The translations under genes were made by a program, and so were the position numbers. A DNA stretch of 64,000 nucleotides from Nonomuraea turcica (GTDB lineage: Bacteria; Actinomycetota; Actinomycetes; Streptosporangiales; Streptosporangiaceae): positions 1-64,000 of the forward strand of contig NZ_JAUZQF010000020.1 of the NCBI RefSeq assembly GCF_030718205.1, in the 5' to 3' direction. The stretch's first letter is position 1. Each line of letters starts with the position of its first letter. The notes below the pieces were generated by a model, which ran no database searches, was not told the DNA's origin, and worked only from the letters and a program-made list of their open reading frames with translations. Below are positions 16,825 to 26,100 of the stretch, piece by piece.

Positions 16825-16862
16825 CCGGTTGAAGGGGCCGGTTGAAGGGGCTGGTTGAATGG
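16825..16862 (+). repeat. 13-bp tandem repeat carrying the hisI ribosome site and start
   Basis: Three units with a 13-bp period: CCGGTTGAAGGGG at 16825 and 16838, then a degenerate CTGGTTGAATGG at 16851. The GAAGGGG of unit two acts as Shine-Dalgarno eight bases before the hisI ATG at 16859, and that ATG is made by the base changes in unit three. Confidence 0.7.
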
Positions 16863-17215
16863 ATGCCATGTCCCTCGACCCCAAGATCGCCGCCCGGTTG
16901 AAGCGCAACGCCGACGGCCTCGTCGCCGCCATCGCCCAGCAATACGACACCGGCGAGGTGCTCATGCTGGCCTGGATGAACGACGAGGCGCTGCATCGGA
17001 CGCTCACCACCGGCAGGGCCACCTACTGGTCGCGCAGCCGCGGCGAGTTCTGGGTGAAGGGTGACACCTCCGGGCACGTCCAGCACGTCAAGTCGGTGGC
17101 CCTCGACTGCGACGGCGACACCGTGCTTGTCAAGGTCGACCAGGTCGGTGCCGCCTGCCACACGGGCGAGCGCACCTGCTTCGACGCCGACCAGCTCGAG
17201 ACCGCGATCGGCTAG
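16859..17215 (+). CDS. hisI: Phosphoribosyl-AMP cyclohydrolase
   Basis: 118 residues, the monofunctional size (no HisE domain fused). It opens the purine ring of phosphoribosyl-AMP. Characteristic blocks are VLMLAWMNDEALHRTL, TYWSRSRGEFWVKGDTSGHVQ, the zinc/Mg stretch SVALDCDGDTVLVKV, and the cysteines in GAACHTGERTCF. ATG 16859 has the best-spaced ribosome site; ATG 16868 (MSLDPKIAARL) is an alternative. It is separated from hisF by 7.2 kb. Ten bases downstream begins the Trp-associated membrane gene. Confidence 0.95.
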   Translation: MDAMSLDPKIAARLKRNADGLVAAIAQQYDTGEVLMLAWMNDEALHRTLTTGRATYWSRSRGEFWVKGDTSGHVQHVKSVALDCDGDTVLVKVDQVGAACHTGERTCFDADQLETAIG

Positions 17216-17224
17216 GCGCGTTCC

Positions 17225-17803
17225 ATGGATTCCAACCGCAGGGAGCTGTGGGCCTGGCTGGCGCTGACCGTCCTGGGCTGCCTGCTGGTGCTGCTGGCCG
17301 CCGGGCGGGAGTGGGCGCGGGTCGCCCACCCGGCGGCGACGGCCCCCACCGGCGGCGACCTCAGCCCTGTCCTGACACCCGTGGCGCTGGCCGGGCTGGC
17401 CGGCGTGGTGGCCGTGCTGGCGACCAAGGGTGTGGGCCGCCGCGCCGTCGGCGCGCTGCTGGCCCTCTGCGGCGCCGGCGCGGCCTGGGGCACGTGGACG
17501 GCGCTCGACGGCGCCACCGTGACCGGCTGGGTCCACGAGCACAACGCGCTGCGCTCCTCGCTCGGGCACCTGCCCTGGGAGATCGCCCCACTCTGGCCCG
17601 TCGTGGCGGGCGCCGGAGCGGCCCTGATGATCGCCGGGGGAGTCGTCGCGATCGCGCGCGGCGGCAGGTGGGCGGGCATGTCCGCCCGTTACGAGCGCGG
17701 CGGAGCCCGCGCGGGCGAGAGTGGCGCGAGCTCCGCCGCGCCGGCGCACGACGACAAGGCGCTCTGGGACGCCCTCGACCGGGGAGACGACCCCACCCGT
17801 TAG
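17225..17803 (+). CDS. Trp biosynthesis-associated membrane protein (TIGR02234 type)
   Basis: 192 residues with four hydrophobic segments (LALTVLGCLLVLLAAG; ALAGLAGVVAVLATKG; AVGALLALCGAGAAWG; PLWPVVAGAGAALMIAGGVVAIA) and a charged tail ending DKALWDALDRGDDPT, the hallmark of this actinobacterial family. The family is normally encoded between trpE and trpC; its function is unproved. Here it follows hisI directly, with no trpE between. Confidence 0.85.
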   Translation: MDSNRRELWAWLALTVLGCLLVLLAAGREWARVAHPAATAPTGGDLSPVLTPVALAGLAGVVAVLATKGVGRRAVGALLALCGAGAAWGTWTALDGATVTGWVHEHNALRSSLGHLPWEIAPLWPVVAGAGAALMIAGGVVAIARGGRWAGMSARYERGGARAGESGASSAAPAHDDKALWDALDRGDDPTR

Positions 17804-17919
17804 CCGCCGCAAGGCCCAATGTTACGAACTATCCACTGTTCTGAAACCTCGGTCGGCCTGGCCGTCGTTCCTCAATAAGCTGCCGTTGCAATTCGCCACG
17901 AACACTAGGAGCCAGGCGC

Positions 17920-18567
17920 ATGAGCTACGGGGATCAGGGCGGAAACGGCGGTTATGGCGCGCAGCCGCCCGGCGGAGGATACGGTCAGCAGCCGCCCGGC
18001 GGCGGGGGCTATGGCGGGGGTGGCTACGGCCAGCAGCCGCCGAGCAGTGGCGGATACGGCGGCGGGTACGGTCAGCAGCCCTCGAGCGGTGGCGGCTATG
18101 GGCAGCAGCCTCCGAATAGCGGCGGCTATGGGCAGCAGCCTCCGAGCGGTGGTGGATATGGCGGATATGGGCAGCAGCCGCCCAGCTATCCGCAGGAGCC
18201 GCTCGGCTACGGCCAGATGCCGCCCAGTGGCGGGTTCGGCCAACAGCCCGGGGGCTACGGCTACAACCCATACGGCCCGCCGCAGCAGCCCAGGTCGACC
18301 AACGGCATGGCGGTGGCCTCGCTCGTCCTGGGCATCATCGGCCTGATTTTCTGCGGATTGACCAGTCTCCCCGGTGTGATCCTCGGCCACATCGCGCTCA
18401 ACAAGATCAAGCGCACGGGCGAGGAGGGCCAGGGGATGGCGGTGGCGGGCCTGGTGACCTCGTACATCACGGTCGTGTTGTGGGCCCTATGCTGGATCAT
18501 TTTCGGCGGCCTGTGGCTGTCTCTGCTCGGCCTCAGCGCAGCCGCCTCATCCTCTGCCGGCTACTGA
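17920..18567 (+). CDS. DUF4190 membrane protein with GYGQQPP-repeat N-terminus
   Basis: 215 residues. Residues 1-125 are a low-complexity tract rich in Gly, Tyr, Gln and Pro, built on repeats such as GGYGQQPPSSGGYGGG. Residues 128-215 form two membrane helices with DUF4190 features (NGMAVASLVLGIIG, PGVILGHIALNKIKRTGEEG, GMAVAGLVTSYI). The tract is probably cytoplasmic and disordered. The next gene has the same kind of N-terminus on a different membrane domain. Confidence 0.82.
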   Translation: MSYGDQGGNGGYGAQPPGGGYGQQPPGGGGYGGGGYGQQPPSSGGYGGGYGQQPSSGGGYGQQPPNSGGYGQQPPSGGGYGGYGQQPPSYPQEPLGYGQMPPSGGFGQQPGGYGYNPYGPPQQPRSTNGMAVASLVLGIIGLIFCGLTSLPGVILGHIALNKIKRTGEEGQGMAVAGLVTSYITVVLWALCWIIFGGLWLSLLGLSAAASSSAGY

Positions 18568-18721
18568 CGAGTAACGGTCACTTGCGTAGCCGGACCGTGA
18601 CGGGCTGCTTGCGGTCCGATTACGAATTGTCCGCAAATTGGATGTTGCTCCACGTAGGAGATGGTTTCTCGCTAGGCTGCCGCGCACTCGCCACAAAGAT
18701 GACGAATTGAGGAGTCATAGG

Positions 18722-19240
18722 ATGACCTACGGTAACCAGGGCGATGGCGGCTACGGCTCGCAGCCGCCCGGCGGCGGCTACGGCCAGCAGCCCCCCAGCG
18801 GTGGTGGCGGCTACGGCCAGCAGCCGCCCAGCGGTGGCGGTGGCTACGGCCAGCAGCCGCCCAGCGGCGGCGGTTACGGCGGCGGCTACGGCCAGCAGCC
18901 CCCGAGTGGTGGCGGCTACGGCGGCGGGTACGGCCAGCAGCCGCCCAGCGGTGGCGGCTACGGCGGGCAGCAGCCGCCGGACAACCACCTGGTCCCTGCC
19001 ATCCTCACCACGCTGTTCTGCTGTCTGCCGCTCGGCATCGTGTCGATCGTCAAGTCGTCGCAGGTCAACTCGAAGTGGCAGGCCGGCGACTACCAGGGAT
19101 CCGTGCAGGCCTCCGAGGAGGCCAAGAAGTGGTGGAAGTGGAGCCTGATCGCCGGCGCCATCTGGTGGGTGCTGATCATCATCTTCTATGTCGTGGTGTT
19201 CGTCATCGCCGCCTCGAGCATGCCGTCCGGCTCCTACTAG
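18722..19240 (+). CDS. CD225/dispanin-like protein with GYGQQPP-repeat N-terminus
   Basis: 172 residues. Residues 1-88 are again GYGQQPPSGGG repeats. The C-terminal part (DNHLVPAILTTLFCCLPLGI, VNSKWQAGDYQGSVQASEEA, then WSLIAGAIWWVLIIIFYVVV) has the layout of CD225/dispanin proteins: helix, conserved cytosolic loop, second helix. The ATG at 18722 follows GAGGAGTCATAGG; the longer open frame to 18638 is not needed. It stands 154 bp after the DUF4190 gene. The shared N-terminus suggests the two proteins act at the same site, possibly cell division or membrane organisation; this is inference. Confidence 0.82.
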   Translation: MTYGNQGDGGYGSQPPGGGYGQQPPSGGGGYGQQPPSGGGGYGQQPPSGGGYGGGYGQQPPSGGGYGGGYGQQPPSGGGYGGQQPPDNHLVPAILTTLFCCLPLGIVSIVKSSQVNSKWQAGDYQGSVQASEEAKKWWKWSLIAGAIWWVLIIIFYVVVFVIAASSMPSGSY

Positions 19241-19288
19241 GCCCCCGTACGGGACGATCGGCATCCAGGGAAGGCGGATACTGAAACC

Positions 19289-19720
19289 ATGGGCATCGCA
19301 ACAACCGAGCGGCACGGCACCGACCGGCTCAAGGGCCTGCTGGCGCCGCTCGGTGTTGCGGCCGGGGCGGGCGCCGTGTTCGCGTTCGTTGGCGCGGTCG
19401 ATCCCAACGAGCCCGGCCACTACCCGACCTGCCCCTTCCTGTGGCTGACCGGCCTCTACTGCCCCGGCTGCGGCACGCTGCGCACCATTCACGCCCTGGC
19501 CCACCTCGACCCGGTGGCGGCGCTCGGACTCAACCCGCTCGCGGTGGTGATGATCCCGTTCCTGCTGTTCTGGTGGGGCAGGTGGGTGGTGCGCGCCTGG
19601 CAGGGCAGGCCCAGGCGCACGACGCTGGCCCATCCGGCGTGGCTGTGGGCCTTCCTCGGGGTCGTCATGGTCTACTGGGTTGTCCGTAACCTGCCGTTCG
19701 GGGCGTTCCTCGCCCCCTAG
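19289..19720 (+). CDS. DUF2752 membrane protein
   Basis: 143 residues with three helices. It carries the DUF2752 signature: a cysteine cluster PTCPFLWLTGLYCPGCGTLRT followed by HALAHLDPVAALGLNPLAVV. The CPGCG cysteines may bind a metal or undergo redox, but no function is established for the family. ATG start at 19289. Confidence 0.85.
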   Translation: MGIATTERHGTDRLKGLLAPLGVAAGAGAVFAFVGAVDPNEPGHYPTCPFLWLTGLYCPGCGTLRTIHALAHLDPVAALGLNPLAVVMIPFLLFWWGRWVVRAWQGRPRRTTLAHPAWLWAFLGVVMVYWVVRNLPFGAFLAP

Positions 19721-19729
19721 TCCTGCCCC

Positions 19730-19751
19730 CTGTGGTGAGGCGACCCCACAG
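19730..19751 (+). terminator. Short hairpin after the DUF2752 gene
   Basis: CTGTGG (19730-19735) pairs with CCACAG (19746-19751) across a ten-base loop. It has no U run. It could be a weak terminator or part of the trpC leader. Confidence 0.25.
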
Positions 19752-19872
19752 AGGCCGATACCATCGCAGGACAGGCGGAGAGCGGACGTGACGCGATGTC
19801 CTATCAGCTCGGGAGCTCCGCTCCCTTCGCGCTCTCAGCCACCCCCACAGTCGACCGGAGGGACCCCAGCGC

Positions 19873-20712
19873 GTGAGTGAGCGGACGGAAGGACCGAGTG
19901 TCCTCGACGACATCCTCGACGGGGTGCGCGCCGACCTCGCCGCACGCCAGCAGGCCGTGTCCATGGACGAGCTCAAGCAGCGGGCCGAGCGGGCGCAGCC
20001 GCCCAGAGACGCGATGGCCGCGCTCGGGGGTGACAGGATCTCGGTGATCGCCGAGGTCAAGCGCTCGAGCCCGTCCAAGGGCGCGCTGGCCGCGATCGCC
20101 GACCCCGCCGCGCTGGCGGCCGACTACGAAGCCGGCGGCGCGCACGTCATCAGCGTGCTGACCGAGCGCCGCAAGTTCGGCGGCAGTCTCGACGACCTGG
20201 CCGCGGTCCGCTCCAGGGTCGACATCCCGATCCTGCGCAAGGACTTCATCCTGACCTCCTACCAGCTGTGGGAGGCCAGGGCCCACGGCGCCGACCTGGC
20301 GCTGCTGATGGTCGTCTGCCTGGAGCAGGAGGCCCTGGTGTCGCTGATCGAGCGGTCCGAGTCGATCGGGCTCACCCCTCTCGTCGAGGTGCACACCGAG
20401 GAGGAGCTCGAGCGGGCGGTCGCCGCAGGCGCCCGGGTCATCGGGGTCAACGCCCGCAATCTGAAGACGCTCGAGGTCGACCGCGAGGTCTTCGCGAAGC
20501 TGGCGCCGAAGATCCCCGATAATGTGATCAAGATCGCCGAGTCGGGCGTCCGCGGCCCGCACGACCTGCTCGCCTACGCCAGGGGCGGTGCCGACGCCGT
20601 CCTGGTGGGGGAGAGCCTGGTCACCGGCAAGGACCCGCGCAAGGCAGTGGAGGCGCTGGTGACCGCCGGCGCCCATCCGTCGACGCGCCCCGACCACTCA
20701 GCAGAGGGATAG
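19873..20712 (+). CDS. trpC: Indole-3-glycerol phosphate synthase
   Basis: 279 residues, monofunctional. It cyclises CdRP to indole-glycerol phosphate. Conserved residues: IAEVKRSSPSKG (catalytic Lys), VLTERRKFGGS, LRKDFILTSYQL (second Lys), GVNARNLKT and ESGVRGPHDL. The GTG at 19873 follows GGAGGGACCCC at about ten bases. It starts the trpC-trpB-trpA block; trpB begins two bases after its stop. Confidence 0.96.
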   Translation: MSERTEGPSVLDDILDGVRADLAARQQAVSMDELKQRAERAQPPRDAMAALGGDRISVIAEVKRSSPSKGALAAIADPAALAADYEAGGAHVISVLTERRKFGGSLDDLAAVRSRVDIPILRKDFILTSYQLWEARAHGADLALLMVVCLEQEALVSLIERSESIGLTPLVEVHTEEELERAVAAGARVIGVNARNLKTLEVDREVFAKLAPKIPDNVIKIAESGVRGPHDLLAYARGGADAVLVGESLVTGKDPRKAVEALVTAGAHPSTRPDHSAEG

Positions 20713-20714
20713 CA

Positions 20715-21956
20715 GTGGCAAACGAAGGCACCATCCTGACCGCCGCGGACCTGGCGGGCAACGGCGCGCACGGGGACGACCCCGACGTGCACGGCAAGTT
20801 CGGCATCTTCGGCGGCCGGTTCGTGCCCGAGGCGCTCATCCCGGCGCTGGACGAGGTGGCCGCGGTCTACGACAAGGCCAAGAGCGACCCGGAGTTCCTG
20901 CGCGAGTTCGACCACCTGCTGCGGACCTACGCGGGCCGGCCCACCACGCTGACCGACGTGCCGCGCTTCAGTGAGCAGGCCGGCGGCGCCAGGATCATCC
21001 TCAAGCGCGAGGACCTCACCCACACCGGCGCCCACAAGATCAACAATGTGCTCGGCCAGGCGCTGCTGACCAAGCGGCTGGGCAAGAAGCGGGTGATCGC
21101 CGAGACCGGCGCAGGCCAGCACGGCGTGGCCACCGCCACCGCCGCGGCCCTGCTCGGCCTGGAGTGCGTCATCTACATGGGCGCCGTCGACTGCGAGCGC
21201 CAGGCGCTCAACGTGGCCAGGATGAAGCTGCTCGGCGCCACCGTGGTTCCGGTGACGAACGGCTCGCAGACGCTGAAGGACGCCATCAACGAGGCGTTCC
21301 GCGACTGGGTGACCAACGTCGACACCACCCACTACCTGTTCGGCACGGTGGCGGGGCCGCACCCGTTCCCCGAGATCGTGCGCGACTTCGCCCGCATCAT
21401 CGGCGTCGAGGCCCGCCGCCAGATGCTGGAGCTGACCGGCAAGCTGCCCGACGCGGTGTGCGCGGCCGTCGGCGGCGGCAGCAACGCGATCGGCATCTTC
21501 CACGCGTTCCTCGGCGACGAGGCCGTCCAGCTGCACGGCTACGAGGCCGCCGGGCACGGCCTGGACAGCGGCGAGCACGCGCTCACGCTCACCGCCGGCT
21601 CGGTCGGCGTGCTGCACGGCTCGCGCACCTACGTGCTGCAGGACGACGAGGGCCAGACCATCGAGTCCCACTCCATCTCGGCCGGGCTCGACTACCCGGG
21701 CGTCGGCCCCGAGCACGCCTGGCTCAAGGACTCGGGACGCGCGACCTACCACGGCGTCACCGACGACGAGGCGATGGCCGCCTTCTCGCTGCTGGCCAGG
21801 ACCGAGGGCATCATCCCCGCCATCGAGTCCTCCCACGCCCTGGCGGGAGCGCTGCGGCTCGGGCGCGAGCTCGGCCCGGAGGCGACCCTCCTGGTCAACC
21901 TCTCCGGGCGCGGCGACAAGGACATGGGCACGGCGATGAAATACTTCAACCTCTAG
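20715..21956 (+). CDS. trpB: Tryptophan synthase beta chain
   Basis: 413 residues, the TrpB1 type. It condenses indole with serine using PLP. The PLP lysine is K108 in HTGAHKINN; the phosphate-binding loop is GGGSNAIG; the substrate loop is ETGAGQHGVATAT. GTG start with AGAGGG upstream. It is close-coupled to trpC but, unusually, is separated from trpA by 253 bp. Confidence 0.97.
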   Translation: MANEGTILTAADLAGNGAHGDDPDVHGKFGIFGGRFVPEALIPALDEVAAVYDKAKSDPEFLREFDHLLRTYAGRPTTLTDVPRFSEQAGGARIILKREDLTHTGAHKINNVLGQALLTKRLGKKRVIAETGAGQHGVATATAAALLGLECVIYMGAVDCERQALNVARMKLLGATVVPVTNGSQTLKDAINEAFRDWVTNVDTTHYLFGTVAGPHPFPEIVRDFARIIGVEARRQMLELTGKLPDAVCAAVGGGSNAIGIFHAFLGDEAVQLHGYEAAGHGLDSGEHALTLTAGSVGVLHGSRTYVLQDDEGQTIESHSISAGLDYPGVGPEHAWLKDSGRATYHGVTDDEAMAAFSLLARTEGIIPAIESSHALAGALRLGRELGPEATLLVNLSGRGDKDMGTAMKYFNL

Positions 21957-22055
21957 CTGGCCCGCGCCAGTCCGCGCTCGCTCCTCATCACGGCGAGACC
22001 GGCGGGCGAGGATCGCCACATCCCACCCGCCCTCAGCAGAGGAGCTCACCCCCGA

Positions 22056-22190
22056 ATGGCCTTGCCCCACGTACGACGGGGGCGAGGGACCGGCGGCGGC
22101 CGGGATGGCCGCTCTCCGGGCCGGGTCGCACGCCCGCCGGCGCGGAGGATTTCGGGCCGGCGTGACGGCGGGGCATCATGGTGGGACTAG
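22056..22190 (+). CDS. Candidate small Arg/Gly-rich ORF with tandem Trp codons (TrpM-like position)
   Basis: 44 codons between trpB and trpA. GAGGAG lies 11 bases before the ATG. The product is Arg/Gly-rich (RRGRGTGGGRDGR, later PPARRISGRRDGG) and ends SWWD, with two TGG codons just before the TAG; trpA begins 19 bases later. In streptomycetes a small gene, trpM, occupies this slot and is also Arg-rich, but similarity here is slight. Third-position GC (about three quarters by my count) is lower than in the neighbours, so it may not be coding. Confidence 0.35.
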   Translation: MALPHVRRGRGTGGGRDGRSPGRVARPPARRISGRRDGGASWWD

Positions 22191-22209
22191 ACCTTTGGAA
22201 CGGACAGAC

Positions 22210-23004
22210 ATGACGACTCTTCAGACGGTGTTCGCCAAGGCGAAGGCGGACAACCGGGCCGCGCTCGTCGGCTACCTGCCCGCGGGCTTCCCCTCCAAGG
22301 GAGGCGACGTCGCCGCCGCCGCGGCCCTGGTGGAGGCCGGCTGCGACGTCATCGAGATCGGCCTGCCCTACTCCGACCCGCTCATGGACGGGCCGACGAT
22401 CCAGGACGCGGTGCACAGGTCGCTGACCAACGGCACGCGCATCGCCGACGTCATGCGCACGGTCGAGGGCGTGGCCGCCACCGGCGCCGCCACGCTTGTC
22501 ATGACCTACTGGAACCCGGTCGACAAATACGGCGCCGAGCGCTTCGCCCGCGACCTGGCCAACGCCGGCGGGGTGGGCACGATCACGCCCGACCTGACGC
22601 CCGAGGAGTCCGAGCGATGGCGCGCCGCCTCGGCGAGCGCCGGCATCGACACCGTGTTCCTGGTGGCGCCCAGCTCGACGGAGGACCGCATCAAGGCCGT
22701 CGTCGACTGCTGCACCGGCTTCGTGTACGCGGCGTCGCTGATGGGGGTCACGGGCGCCAGGGAGAGCGTCAACGTCGCCGCTGAAGGCCTGGTCAAGCGG
22801 ACGCGAGCGCACACGGATCTGCCGGTGTGCGTGGGCCTCGGAGTGGGCACGGGCGCGCAGGCGGCCGAGGTGGCGGCCTACGCCGACGGGGTCATCGTGG
22901 GGTCGGCGTTCATCCGGCGCATCCTGGACGCGCCCGACGAGGCGGCCGGGCGGGAGTCGATCGCCGTGCTGGCCAAGGACATGGCCCAGGGCGTGCGCCG
23001 CTGA
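22210..23004 (+). CDS. trpA: Tryptophan synthase alpha chain
   Basis: 264 residues. It splits indole-glycerol phosphate into indole and glyceraldehyde 3-phosphate. Catalytic Glu lies in DVIEIGLPYSDPLMDGP and catalytic Asp follows in the same block; phosphate loops are SLMGVTGARE and GLGVGTGAQ. The ATG at 22210 gives MTTLQTVFAKAKADNRAALVGYLPAG, the normal N-terminus; the longer open frame from 22105 is non-conserved. The ribosome site is weak (GGAACGGA). Confidence 0.96.
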   Translation: MTTLQTVFAKAKADNRAALVGYLPAGFPSKGGDVAAAAALVEAGCDVIEIGLPYSDPLMDGPTIQDAVHRSLTNGTRIADVMRTVEGVAATGAATLVMTYWNPVDKYGAERFARDLANAGGVGTITPDLTPEESERWRAASASAGIDTVFLVAPSSTEDRIKAVVDCCTGFVYAASLMGVTGARESVNVAAEGLVKRTRAHTDLPVCVGLGVGTGAQAAEVAAYADGVIVGSAFIRRILDAPDEAAGRESIAVLAKDMAQGVRR

Positions 23005-23156
23005 GGTTTGCGCAGCGCGGCTCCTCTCGGTGTCGCGCTTGACCAATTTTGTCAGACAGCGCAAAGATCTGGCGCGTAGGTTCTTGGCGGGCGGTGTCGT
23101 GCCGGGTGATGATCGGGGCTCCCGAACGGTGTGACGCATGACCCGGAAGGACACCT

Positions 23157-26100
23157 ATGCGTCAAGGTCCCGTTGTTTTAGCAGCCCTCGCACTCGCGGC
23201 CACGGCCATGGCCGCCCCGGCGCTCGCCGACCCGGCCCCGCCGGCTCCGTCACCCACGTACGAGCTGCCATCCCCTGACTCCTCGCCGACCGGCCCGCCG
23301 CCGCCCAGCCCCACGGCGCAGAACGTGCCGCCCGCGCCTGCCCAGGTGGCCGAGCCGATCACGATCGCGTCGGCGGACTTACGCGTGGAGCTGGACCCGG
23401 CCTTCCCGCGCGTCCTGGGCTACACCGACGTGGCGAGCGGCGCGAGGCTCGGCGGCAGCGCCGGCGTGCCCGCCGTCGTGCTGAACGGCCAGCCGCGCAC
23501 CGCCGCCGTGGCGCTGTCCGGGAACGACGGCGCGACCGCCCGCTACCGGCTGACCTTCCCCGACCTGCCAGGTGTCGCGCTGGGAGCGAGCATCGGCGTC
23601 AAGGGCCGGGTGACGACGTTCAGGATCGACTCGGTGGCCGACACCGAGGAGTTCCGCGTGGGCACGATCGACCTGCCCGGCCACGACCTGGTGTCGGTCT
23701 CGAGCGCGCAGCCGGGCGCCGCCACCGCGTTCACCAGGCTCGACCCCAACTCGACCCGCACCGCGGACGTGTTCGCCCAGGTCACCGGGGACACCGCGCC
23801 TGATGCGGCCCCGGTCGGGGCGACGTACGCGATCGTGAACACCGACCGGCTGGCCGCGGCCATCGAGTCGAACTCCACCTATGACCGCCCCTCGGGCGTC
23901 ACCGACCGGGACGCCGCCAGGTTCTGGCACCAGGCCAGGAAGGACGCGGCCGGGACGGTCACGGTGGGCGTGTGGAGCGGGCAGTGGACGCACCGGGCGG
24001 CGGGCTCGCCGTTCACCGAGGAACCGCCGTGGGCCAAGGTCGTGGTCACCCCTGACGCCAACGGCGACGGAACGCTGGACTGGCAGGACGGCGCGGTCGC
24101 CTTCCGGGACATCGGCGTCAAGGCGCTCGGTGCGGAGCGGACCAGGGACCGGGTGGTGATCCACATCCCGTTCAACTTCTCCAGCCAGGCGACGCACCCG
24201 TTCCTGCGCACGCTCGACGACGTCAAGCGGATCTCGCTGGCCACCGACGGGCTCGGCCAGCTGGCGCTGCTCAAGGGTTACCAGTCCGAGGGTCACGACG
24301 CGGCGCACCCCGACTACGGCGGCAACTACAACCGCCGCGCCGGCGGCCTGAAGGACCTCAACACGCTGCTCAAGAGCGGCAAGGGCTGGAACGCCACGTT
24401 CGGCGTGCACGTCAATGCCACCGAGTCCTACCCCGAGGCCAAGAACTTCAGCGAGCAGCTCGTCGACAAGGACGCCAAGGGCTGGAACTGGCTCGATCAG
24501 GCGTACCTGATCGACCAGCGCGGCGACCTCACCAGGGGGACGCTCGCCCGAAGGTTCGCGCAGCTGCGTGAGGAGACCGACAGGAACCTCGCGGTGCTGT
24601 ACGTGGACGTGTTCCGGCCGTTCGGCTGGGTCGCCGACCGCACGCTCGCGGAGCTGCGCGCGCAAGGCTGGCAGGTCACCACGGAATGGTCGGACAAACT
24701 GGAACGGTCGTCGCTGTGGGCCCACTGGGCCAACGACCTCAACTACGGCGGGGTCACCAACAAAGGGCTGAACTCGCAGATCATCCGGTTCATCCGCAAC
24801 GACGAGAAGGACGTCTGGAACGCGCACCCGATCCTCGGCAACGCCCGCATCGTCGAGTTCGAGGGCTGGACGGCGGAGAACGACTTCACCGCCTTCTACC
24901 GCAACATCTGGGAGCACAACCTGCCGGCCAAGTTCCTGCAGCACCACAAGATCATGGACTGGGACGCCGACGAGATCGTCTTCACCGGCGGCGTGCGCGG
25001 CACGAACCGCAGCGGCCGGCGGGAGTGGTTCGCGGGCGGGCGCAAGGTGCTCGACGGCGGCACCTACCTGCTGCCGTGGCAGGGGAAGTACTACCACTAC
25101 AACCCGGCGGGCGGCGAGACCACGTGGGACGCCGACCGGCCGATGACCGTCTACAAGCTCACCGACCAGGGCCGCGTCCCCGTGGGCACGGTCACCCCGG
25201 CGGGCGGGAAGATCACCCTGCGGGCCGAGGCCGGCGTTCCGTACGTGCTCTACCCGGGCAAGGCGCCCAAGCTGCCCGATCCCGGGTGGGGGCAGGGCAG
25301 CGGCGTGCGTGATCCCGGCTTCAACTCTGACCGTCTCGATGGATGGCGTGTCAGCGGGCCTGTGAGCGTCGAGAGGAACGGGCTGGGCCATCGGGTGGCC
25401 CGGCTGGCCGGCGGCGCCCAGGCGCGGCTTGAGCAGCGGTTGACGGGTCTGGAGCCGGGCCGCACGTATACCGCGTCGGCGTTCGTCGAGGTCGAGCCGG
25501 GTAAGACGCGTGCGACCACGCTGGAGGCGGGTGGGGCGGCGGTGACGATCGACCGGTCCACGGCCAAGAACTACATCGCCTCGGACGAGAAGCACGACAC
25601 CTTCTTCCAGCGGGTCAAGGTCACGTTCACGGCGGCAGGCCAGGCGGCCACGCTGCGGATCACGGCCGCCGACGCGGCCGGGGACGTGCGGGTGGACGAC
25701 GTGCGGGTGTTCCTGCGGGAGCCGCCGGGCCGGGTCGAGACGTTCGAGTCGGCCGAGCCCGGGTGGGGGCCGTTCGTCAAGGGGGACGCGGGCGGGTCGT
25801 TCGACGCGCGCACCCACCTGGCCGAGCGGCACGAGCCGTACACGCAGGCCGGGTGGAACGGCAAGGCGGTCGACGACGTGCTGAACGGCGACTGGTCGCT
25901 CAAGGCCCACGAGGAGCGGCAGGGGCTGATCTACCGCACGCTGCCCTGGACCGCGCGATTCGAGCCCGGGCGCGCCTACGAGGTGTCGTTCGGCTACCAG
26001 AACGCGCAGGCGGACACGTACCAGTGGGTGACCGGCTACGACGCGGGCGGCGCCAGCGTCGAGACGCGGCGCACGCCGATCCCCGAGCGGCGGACCACGG

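Noticed and set aside
19811..19825. GGGAG-CTCCG-CTCCC hairpin upstream of trpC as a Trp attenuator
   Set aside because: Only five pairs, no leader peptide with Trp codons beside it and no U run.
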